Origin: Lysobacteraceae bacterium
Lineage (GTDB): Bacteria; Pseudomonadota; Gammaproteobacteria; Xanthomonadales; Wenzhouxiangellaceae
Direction of reading: 5' to 3'
Assembly: GCA_020201235.1 (NCBI GenBank)
Contig: JAIVHD010000097.1
Coordinates: 1,523-14,425, forward strand
DNA: 12,903 nucleotides
Numbering within the stretch: position 1 is the stretch's first letter; every line of letters starts with the position of its first letter. The translations under genes and the position numbers were made by a program. This document shows, one piece after another, positions 1 through 5,584 of this stretch. The notes beneath the pieces were generated by a model. The model saw only the letters and a list, made by a program, of their open reading frames with translations. It did not search any database and was not told the DNA's origin.

Positions 1-150
1 CGGACGCGCGTACACACGGCTTGCCTGGGTCCATTGGCGTTCCGAAAAACGCAGTGTGGCTTCCCGATCCAGGTACCAGATCCAGGGCGGAAGCAGGCCG
101 AAGAGAAATCCTGAAAGAAACAGAAGAAGTGCTAAGCCCGGCTTATTCAC
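1..150 (-). CDS. mrcB: Penicillin-binding protein 1B, N-terminal part (runs off left edge)
   Basis: Reading the minus strand from 150 down to 1 gives 50 open codons. A short cytoplasmic start (VVNKPG) is followed by one hydrophobic helix (LALLLFLSGFLFGLLPPWIW), then YLDREATLRF and RQWTQASRVYARP. The helix followed by a charged stretch and then a 'W..xxRVYARP' segment is how I recall class A PBP1B proteins (bifunctional peptidoglycan transglycosylase/transpeptidase, anchored in the inner membrane) entering the periplasm. The catalytic domains lie outside the window, so the call rests on this N-terminal signature alone. The GTG start at 150-148 is chosen because AGGAGG lies at 160-155, four bases upstream; an adjacent GTG at 153-151 is too close to it. 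The frame stays open upstream without an ATG, at least as far as about 255. Another single-pass envelope protein is possible but less likely. Confidence 0.68.
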   Translation of the reverse strand, partial: MNKPGLALLLFLSGFLFGLLPPWIWYLDREATLRFSERQWTQASRVYARP

Positions 151-153
151 CAC
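140..153. repeat. 14-bp inverted repeat, left arm
   Basis: GGCTTATTCACCAC on the plus strand is the exact reverse complement of 299-312, with 145 bp between the arms. The arm covers the first codons of the probable PBP1B gene on the minus strand (GTG GTG AAT AAG CC). Similarity continues imperfectly past both ends: purine-rich SD-like sequence on one side, GGGC versus GAGC on the other. Confidence 0.75.
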
Positions 154-154
154 A

Positions 155-160
155 CCTCCT
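155..160 (-). promoter_or_regulatory. Shine-Dalgarno of the PBP1B gene
   Basis: The minus strand reads AAGAGGAGG directly before TGTG and the GTG start at 150. This is a near-perfect anti-16S match and it decides the start codon of the partial gene at the left edge. It lies just inside the left arm of the inverted repeat at 140-153/299-312. Confidence 0.65.
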
Positions 161-298
161 CTTGCGGCACCGCCATGCCCCGCGTCTGCGGCATTTCGCT
201 CGGTCACGCATTCCCATCGGACAGGCGAGTCCGTTTCCAGTGCGTATGGTCGCGAAACGCCCCGGCCACGACACCTGGCGGCACCTCGCCACGAAGGG

Positions 299-312
299 GT
301 GGTGAATAAGCC
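299..312. repeat. 14-bp inverted repeat, right arm
   Basis: GTGGTGAATAAGCC on the plus strand is the exact inverted copy of 140-153. It too is preceded by a purine-rich run (GAAGGG at 293-298), so it mimics a ribosome-binding site and GTG start pointing rightwards. The plus-strand frame it opens is only 29 codons long, ending at 388. Confidence 0.75.
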
Positions 313-358
313 GAGCCACGGTCAGACCGCGCGCACGGCTGATCGATTCGGTTTCGGC

Positions 359-378
359 ACCTTTACGAAGGGTTTTTT
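359..378 (+). terminator. Weak hairpin with T-run
   Basis: ACCTTT-ACG-AAGGGT can fold into a six-pair stem with one G-T pair and a three-base loop, followed by six Ts (373-378). It looks like a weak intrinsic terminator on the plus strand. No real gene ends upstream of it, so it would act on a transcript starting inside the intergenic region (an attenuator), or it has no function. The stem is short, hence low confidence. Confidence 0.22.
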
Positions 379-538
379 GATTGGGTGATTGGCGTTCGGG
401 TCTGGCCACAGCGCGCTAGTGTACTCTGGATTATTTGTATCCTGAGGCCGCCTTGCCGAAGCCTTTTTCGGAACCCGGCCCATGCACAATCGAAGGTCGT
501 TGGGCGAACGTTGGGTGAAAGTCAGGCCAAAGTTAGAC

Positions 539-544
539 GATAAT
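539..544 (+). promoter_or_regulatory. Possible -10 box upstream of the glycosyltransferase
   Basis: GATAAT matches the sigma-70 -10 consensus at five of six positions and lies about 80 bp before the likely ATG at 627. The bases 17-18 positions upstream (around 515-521, GTGAAAG) are a poor -35. TTGGGT at 511-516 is a better -35 but too far away. A weak or activator-dependent promoter is possible. Confidence 0.25.
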
Positions 545-626
545 AACGGGTTACTCCATTGACGATCGGGATGGTTCATGATTTTTTCGGCAGCTTTCGT
601 TGGATGAATCAGAATTCATTGAATCC

Positions 627-3600
627 ATGACCGCAACGACACCCGCCAAAGCCCGCCCGGAGATCAGGCCCCAAGGCCCGCTGCTGCTAGCGTGGTCGCG
701 CGCTGCTGCGGGTGTCGATTTGAGCTGGCTGGAAAACGTGCGCGGTCGCCTTGATGGGCCGGCATACGTGCTTGGAGAAACCGTCGGCAAGGCCCGGAGT
801 GTTGGGCGAGGGCCCTCCGACCTGCGCTCGGCGCTTGAGCGGCTTGCGCGTCTGCATCCCGACCGTTCGGTCCTGATTTTACGCTCCGGTCTCGAGCCGC
901 CGGCACCGCTGGCGGCGCTGCTGGACTGGTCCGCCGCCAGTCTGGCACCGGATCAAATCGTGTTTCCGTCCAGCCACGAGACCCGCTTGAACCCGTTTGT
1001 CGACTGGCCGGCCGGGATCGCGCTGCCTGAAGATCCGGCCCTGCTGGTCAACTGGTGCGGCGATCGCCACTGGCAGAAGGTCGAGCATGCGGCGCTGGAC
1101 TGTCTGCTGGTTTCGGCCGACATGGCCTGCCACCGGGCCGCTCTGGTTGGGCGTGGGCCGGCCGCGCTGGTGGATGATTGTCTGGTACTGGAAAGCGATA
1201 CGGCATTGTGTGCGGAGCGTTCCGGCGAGCGCGTCGAAGCCGGCCTGCTCGGTACCTTGCGGCTGCGCCTTCGCCGCCTGGCGCAATCCGGTGGCCTGGA
1301 CAGCATCCCGGCCGTTGCGGTCGCGAGCGGATCAGATGCGGTCGCGCCGGTCACCTTGCATATTTGCCATGGCTGGGGTGGCGGTGTCTGGCGCTGGATC
1401 GATGACTTCATCTCCGGCGACGAAAGCGGCATCAATCTCGTATTGCTCGCCGAATCCGATCGCTCGGGAAAAATTTGCGGTCGCTCGCTCCAGTTATGCG
1501 TGGCCGGCGTCGGCCGCGGCGTCATTCGCGAATTTCCGTTGAGCCCGGAAATCGCGAGCACGCAGTCCAGCCATTCGGGTTATCGGCACATTCTTGAGCA
1601 ATTAATCGAGCGCTTCGGCATCGGCAGGTTGTTGGTCTCGTCATTGATCGGCCATAGCTTGGATTGCCTGCGCACCGGGCTGCCGACCGCGCAGATCCTG
1701 CATGATTTTTATCCCTTGTGGCCATTGCTCGATTTCGACCCGCTGCCGTATGTGCGTGAGGGGCAGGGGCTTGAGCTTCGGCGTGCGCTGCAGCAGCATG
1801 GCGCGTCGATGCGCATGGGGCCACTCGAACCGGCGTTCTGGAGCGGCCTGGCCGATGCATGGCGACGCTGTGTTCGCCAGCATCAGCCACAGCTGATCGC
1901 GCCGACCGACCATGTGATTGAGCGCTGGCGCGCGCTGTGTCCGCGCACGCCGCTTGAAATCAGGAAGGTAGCGCACGGCTTCAGGCCGTTTGAACGCGAA
2001 GTCGAGGCCTTCGAGCCGAATGAATCCGGCCCGCTTCATTTGCTGATCCCCGGGCGGTTAACCCTCGGCAAGGGCCTGGCGCTGATGCGCGAGATCCTGC
2101 CGCGCCTGCGCGACTCGGTGCGATTCACTGCGTTGGGTTGCGGGCGCGAGGCCTTCGATCTTTTCGGCCAGGCCGGCATCGACCTGATTCCCGACTACAA
2201 GCGCGAAGACTTTCCGGCCCTGGTCGCTCAGCTGCGGCCGCACGCGGCGCTGCTGATTTCGACCGTGCCCGAAACCTGGAGCTATACCCTGAGTGAGGTG
2301 CGGGCCGTTGGGCTGGTGCCGATCGCTACCCGTATTGGCAGCTTCCGCGAACGCATCACGGATGAAACCGACGGTCTGCTGGTGGCACCCGAAGCCGATG
2401 CAATCGTCGCTGCGATCCGGTCGCTCGATCAGCGGCGCGGTCGGTTGCGTGAAATGGCGGGGCGCGCGCGGCCGGAATGGTCGGTTCGATCCAGCGCGGC
2501 CCGCATCAACCGGCTGGTGCCGGTCGAACGCCGTCTGCCGGGCAACGCCGCGTCGATGAGTGCGGAAGAATTGATCGCCTCCAGGACTGCGGGGTTGCTG
2601 GGTGCGTCCGAGTCGTACACGGAGGAGCTGCAGGAAGCGCTTCGCCGGCTTGAAATCGAGCTCGAGCGGCGCACGGCCTGGGCGCACAAGCTCGAACGTC
2701 AGTTTCGCGAGCGCTCGCTGTGGATCGAGTCGCTGGAGCGCGAGCGGGCCCGGCTGGAAGGCTTGTGGAGCCGCGATCACAAGCGCCTCGAGCAGTCTCT
2801 TGAAAAGGCCCGCGCGGATTTCGCCTCGACCCGCAGGGAGCTCCAACAGCGCGAACACTGGGCGAAATCGCTGGACAAGCAATTGCAGCGGATCCGGCTG
2901 GATTACACGGAATTGCAGCAGCAACTGGAAGAACGAACCCAGTGGGCCAGATCGCTGGACCGGGAGCTCGACAAGGTTCGTTCAGACCATGCAGCGCTTC
3001 AGGATCAACTGGAAGAACGAAGCCAGTGGGCCAGATCGCTGGATCGGGAACTTGCAAAGCAGCGGCGTCAGCATGTCAGACTGCAACAACAACTGGATGA
3101 GCGTACGCGCTGGGCCAACGAGCTGGATGCAGAACTGCTGCGTCTGCGCGAGCTGCACCAGCAGCTGCAGCGAGAATTTGAACATCGCACGGACTGGGCC
3201 CTGGCCCTGCAACAGGAAAATAAGGAGTTGAAACAGGTGTTGAACCAGGAAATCGATCGCTGGCGCGAACTGGCCGAATCGGAGCAACAGGCCCGAGCGG
3301 AGGCCGACGAGCGCGTGCGCGAAATCCGTGCTGTATTGGATGAGCGTGACGAGCAGCTCAAACAACGAGATGAGGCGCTTGACCGGGCCGAGGCTGATCG
3401 GACCGCGCGGGCCGCCGAAGCCGAGCGGCTATCGGCCCAGCTGCAGGCCACGCAGGAATTGGTTGACCGGATCACCGCAAGCGCCTCCTGGCGGCTGACG
3501 CGGCCGTTCCGGGTGATTCAGCGGGTTTTCAGCCGGGACCGCCTGATGCGCCTTTCCAATCCGCTTAATTGGTGGACCATGATGATGGTGTTGGCCCGCC

Positions 3601-4214
3601 ACTGGCACCGGCGCGGCCTGAAGGATATGCTGGTTGCCTTGCAGTCGTCGCGTCTGGCCGAACAGGGCCCGGCACCGGTCGAATCGGTCGCCGAACCCAA
3701 GCCGAAGCATCTCCAGGCAGCGGTCCGGTTTCCGCTCGCAGACGTGCCCGTGGTCAGCGTGGTCGTGCCGGTCTATAACCAGCTCCACCACACCGCTGCT
3801 TGCCTGCGCAGCATGCTGGCTGCGCGTACCGAGGTCGAATTCGAGGTGATCGTCGGCGATGATGCGTCCTCTGATGATACCCACGACTGGTTGAAGGGCT
3901 GGACGCAATTGTCGAAACCTTCGCCACCGAGTCGGATGTTGGAATCGTCGGTGCCCGTCTGGTGTTTGGCGACGGCAGCCTTCAGGAAGCCGGCGGAATT
4001 GTGTTTTCCGACGCCAGCGGCTGGAATTACGGTCGTGGCGATGACCCGCAGCGTCCGGAATACAATTTCCTGTGCGAAGTCGATTACGTTTCAGGGGCCT
4101 GTCTTGCCATTGAAAAAAGCCGGTTTGCGGCCCTGGGTGGCTTCGACGAGCATTACGCGCCCGCCTATTACGAAGATACCGATCTTTGTTTCCGCGTTCG
4201 CCAGCAGGGTCTGA
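627..4214 (+). CDS. Multi-domain glycosyltransferase, N-terminal portion (GT2-like remnant, GT4, coiled coil, start of GT2; frame-broken)
   Basis: The start is ATG at 627; TTG at 600 is an in-frame alternative, with a stop just upstream at 579. Neither has a clear Shine-Dalgarno. Residues about 1-240 look like a degenerate GT2 remnant. Residues about 242-637 form a GT4 (GT-B) domain: LHICHGWGGGVWRW, ILHDFYPLWP, the nucleotide-sugar motif IPGRLTLGKG near 474 and ETWSYTLSE near 549. A charged coiled coil (about 664-948) carries 28-residue W-A-x-x-L-D repeats, then the linker ASASWRLTRPFR that often precedes GT2 domains. A GT2 domain starts at about 1042 (VVSVVVPVYNQ, VIVGDDASSDD) but homology stops near base 3896; the last 105 or so residues to the stop at 4214 are out-of-frame sequence. 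Such enzymes act on the cytoplasmic side in O-antigen, capsule or surface-glycan assembly; the sugars cannot be told from sequence. Confidence 0.8.
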   Translation: MTATTPAKARPEIRPQGPLLLAWSRAAAGVDLSWLENVRGRLDGPAYVLGETVGKARSVGRGPSDLRSALERLARLHPDRSVLILRSGLEPPAPLAALLDWSAASLAPDQIVFPSSHETRLNPFVDWPAGIALPEDPALLVNWCGDRHWQKVEHAALDCLLVSADMACHRAALVGRGPAALVDDCLVLESDTALCAERSGERVEAGLLGTLRLRLRRLAQSGGLDSIPAVAVASGSDAVAPVTLHICHGWGGGVWRWIDDFISGDESGINLVLLAESDRSGKICGRSLQLCVAGVGRGVIREFPLSPEIASTQSSHSGYRHILEQLIERFGIGRLLVSSLIGHSLDCLRTGLPTAQILHDFYPLWPLLDFDPLPYVREGQGLELRRALQQHGASMRMGPLEPAFWSGLADAWRRCVRQHQPQLIAPTDHVIERWRALCPRTPLEIRKVAHGFRPFEREVEAFEPNESGPLHLLIPGRLTLGKGLALMREILPRLRDSVRFTALGCGREAFDLFGQAGIDLIPDYKREDFPALVAQLRPHAALLISTVPETWSYTLSEVRAVGLVPIATRIGSFRERITDETDGLLVAPEADAIVAAIRSLDQRRGRLREMAGRARPEWSVRSSAARINRLVPVERRLPGNAASMSAEELIASRTAGLLGASESYTEELQEALRRLEIELERRTAWAHKLERQFRERSLWIESLERERARLEGLWSRDHKRLEQSLEKARADFASTRRELQQREHWAKSLDKQLQRIRLDYTELQQQLEERTQWARSLDRELDKVRSDHAALQDQLEERSQWARSLDRELAKQRRQHVRLQQQLDERTRWANELDAELLRLRELHQQLQREFEHRTDWALALQQENKELKQVLNQEIDRWRELAESEQQARAEADERVREIRAVLDERDEQLKQRDEALDRAEADRTARAAEAERLSAQLQATQELVDRITASASWRLTRPFRVIQRVFSRDRLMRLSNPLNWWTMMMVLARHWHRRGLKDMLVALQSSRLAEQGPAPVESVAEPKPKHLQAAVRFPLADVPVVSVVVPVYNQLHHTAACLRSMLAARTEVEFEVIVGDDASSDDTHDWLKGWTQLSKPSPPSRMLESSVPVWCLATAAFRKPAELCFPTPAAGITVVAMTRSVRNTISCAKSITFQGPVLPLKKAGLRPWVASTSITRPPITKIPIFVSAFASRV
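2844..3179 (+). repeat. Four tandem 84-bp (28-residue) coiled-coil repeats
   Basis: In-frame units start at 2844, 2928, 3012 and 3096, each encoding a 28-residue (four-heptad) unit of pattern (E/D)ER(T/S)xWAxxLDxEL...R..H..LQQQL. A shorter degenerate copy follows at 3180 and earlier diverged copies lie from about 2650. The units starting at 2928 and 3012 are almost identical in DNA: 2922-2965 and 3006-3049 differ at only two of 44 positions. This points to recent duplication or conversion. Confidence 0.85.
3890..3904 (+). other. Frame break and internal loss in the GT2 domain
   Basis: Frame 0 reads ...DDASSDDTHDWLKG up to about 3896. GT2 homology resumes in another frame as LDAIVETFATESDVGIVG from 3899. 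In this family the two segments are normally separated by some 40 residues that include the 'LGF....N.G' stretch and the NNDxE metal-binding motif. Those residues are absent from all frames here. The event is therefore best read as a deletion of 3n+1 bases rather than a simple one-base slip. Confidence 0.75.
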
Positions 4215-5548
4215 GGGTGCTGTACCAGCCGCGTTCCACCGTGACCCACTTCGAGGGCGCTACCTCGGGCACCGATGAATCGACCGGCGCCAAGCGTTAC
4301 CAGGCGATCAACCGCGGCAAATTTCGCCAGCGCTGGGCCGAGGTTCTGGACACCCATCCGGAACCGCCCGACGAATTCAGCCATGCGGCGGCGCGCGGGT
4401 TTCGTCTGCGTCATTTTGCAAAGCGCGCGCTGGTGATCGATGCGGTGACGCCGATGCCGGATCACGATTCGGGCTCGGTGAGGATGTTCGCGATGTTGAA
4501 ACTGCTGGCCGACATCGGTTACCAGACCCGCTTTATGCCGCAGAACCTTTGCTGGTGCGGCGATCATTCGACCGCGCTGCAGCAAGCCGGGATCGAGGTG
4601 CTGAGCGAGCCTTGGGTGACCGACATCAAATCCTGGCTGGCCGCACATGGTGCCGGGCTCGATCTTGTGCTGGTCTCGCGTCACTACATTCTTGAGCCGC
4701 TGGAAAAGGCCATCAGAACGCATTGCCCGAACGCTTTGTTGATCTTCGATACCGTCGATCTGCATTTTCTGCGCGAGCAGCGCGAGGCCGGGCTTTCGGA
4801 CAATCCATCGGTGCGGCGTGCGGCGGCCCGGACCCGGCGGCAGGAACTCAAACTGATCGGCAATGCCGATGCCACGCTGGTCGTCAGCGATTTCGAGCGT
4901 CAGTTGCTGAAAACGCTTAAGCCCGCCGCCGACGTTCGCGTGGTGTCGAATATCCATTCGCTGCAGAGCACCGGAAAACCGTTTGCGATGCGCCGTGACC
5001 TGGTGTTTGTCGGCGGTTTCCAGCATCCACCCAACATCGATGCGGCGCACTGGCTGATTGATGAAATCCTGCCGGCGGTGCGGGCCGAGATTCCGGACAT
5101 AACGCTTCACCTGATTGGCAGCAAGATGCCGGAGTCGCTGGAGCATCGCCAAGCCCCGGGCTTGCACGTGCACGGCTTCGTCGCCGACCTGGAGCCTTTC
5201 ATGACGGGCTGCCGGGTTTCCGTCGCGCCGCTGCGCTACGGGGCCGGTGTCAAGGGCAAGGTCAACCAGGCGATGAGCCACGGCTTGCCGGTGGTTGCAA
5301 CCGGCTGCGCCGCCGAAGGCATGTTCACGACCGATGAACACGATATTCTGATTGCCGATAACTCCGAGGAATTCGCCGCCCAGGTCGTTCGGCTCTACCG
5401 TGACGAGATGCTGTGGAACCGGATTGCGCGCAATGGGCGCGACAATGTGGACGAACATTTCTCGATCGATGCGGCGCGCCGCGCATTGCAGTCGTTGCTG
5501 GATGACCACGCATCGGTCAAGCGCGGACTGCTCCTGACCCGTCCGTGA
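3962..5548 (+). CDS. Multi-domain glycosyltransferase, C-terminal portion (end of GT2, then GT4)
   Basis: This is the continuation of the glycosyltransferase at 627 in another frame. Recognisable sequence begins at 3899; GTG at 3962 is merely the first start codon in the frame, not a likely true start. The first part is the second half of a GT2 domain: GSLQEAGGIVF, YVSGACLAIEKSRFAALGGF and the acceptor-side motif YYEDTDLCFRVRQQG (about 4167-4209). From about 4426 a second GT-B domain of the GT4 type follows: RALVIDAVTPMPDHDSGSVR, then LVFVGGFQHPPNIDA at about 5002 and the donor-binding region YGAGVKGKVNQAMSHGLPVV at about 5239-5298. The reading ends with TGA at 5546-5548. No signal peptide or membrane segment is seen, consistent with a cytoplasmic enzyme. 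The domain order suggests one polypeptide adding several sugars in turn. The GT4 half looks intact, so activity is possible if translated separately or if the break is an artefact. Confidence 0.8.
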   Translation: MFGDGSLQEAGGIVFSDASGWNYGRGDDPQRPEYNFLCEVDYVSGACLAIEKSRFAALGGFDEHYAPAYYEDTDLCFRVRQQGLRVLYQPRSTVTHFEGATSGTDESTGAKRYQAINRGKFRQRWAEVLDTHPEPPDEFSHAAARGFRLRHFAKRALVIDAVTPMPDHDSGSVRMFAMLKLLADIGYQTRFMPQNLCWCGDHSTALQQAGIEVLSEPWVTDIKSWLAAHGAGLDLVLVSRHYILEPLEKAIRTHCPNALLIFDTVDLHFLREQREAGLSDNPSVRRAAARTRRQELKLIGNADATLVVSDFERQLLKTLKPAADVRVVSNIHSLQSTGKPFAMRRDLVFVGGFQHPPNIDAAHWLIDEILPAVRAEIPDITLHLIGSKMPESLEHRQAPGLHVHGFVADLEPFMTGCRVSVAPLRYGAGVKGKVNQAMSHGLPVVATGCAAEGMFTTDEHDILIADNSEEFAAQVVRLYRDEMLWNRIARNGRDNVDEHFSIDAARRALQSLLDDHASVKRGLLLTRP

Positions 5549-5584
5549 ACGGTTGCCATGCGGGTTCGAACGCGGCGGGCTGGG

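Larger units (their letters stand above)
154..626. other. Intergenic region between divergent PBP1B and glycosyltransferase genes
   Basis: This stretch of about 470 bp should hold the promoters for the left-edge gene (minus) and the large glycosyltransferase gene (plus). Short frames exist on both strands, but none shows a recognisable protein pattern. Visible structure: the inverted repeat arms (140-153, 299-312), a weak hairpin with a T-run (359-378), a small CCGAA/TTCGG hairpin (456-471) and a GATAAT box at 539-544 that could be a -10 element for the rightward gene. I see no convincing -35 at the right distance from that box. Confidence 0.5.

Noticed and set aside
21..388. Open frames of 94 and 110 codons on the plus strand at the left end
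   Set aside because: They lie opposite the PBP1B start, show no domain pattern, and are Arg/Pro-rich as usual for shadow frames in GC-rich DNA.
143..409. 88-codon minus-strand frame upstream of and overlapping the PBP1B start
   Set aside because: It is in a different frame from the PBP1B N-terminus, is Arg/Cys-rich without a recognisable motif, and would overlap the strong Shine-Dalgarno.
400..440. Possible JUMPstart/ops-type element before the surface-glycan gene
   Set aside because: CACAGCGCGCTAGTGTAC only loosely resembles such elements; the core GGCGGTAGCGTG is not present.
2058..3057. Antisense frames of 288 and 183 codons opposite the GT4 and coiled-coil regions
   Set aside because: They mirror the repeats and motifs of the real sense gene and have no independent support.
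2844..3179. CRISPR-like or other regularly spaced repeat array
   Set aside because: The 84-bp units are contiguous, in frame and encode a heptad coiled coil; there are no unique spacers.
3896..3962. Programmed ribosomal frameshift as the cause of the GT2 frame change
   Set aside because: No slippery run precedes the junction, and about 40 expected residues are missing, which a frameshift cannot explain.
4091..5509. 472-codon open frame opposite the glycosyltransferase C-terminal part
   Set aside because: Long antisense frames are common in GC-rich genes. The sense strand carries clear GT2 and GT4 motifs, whereas the antisense product has no coherent fold pattern.
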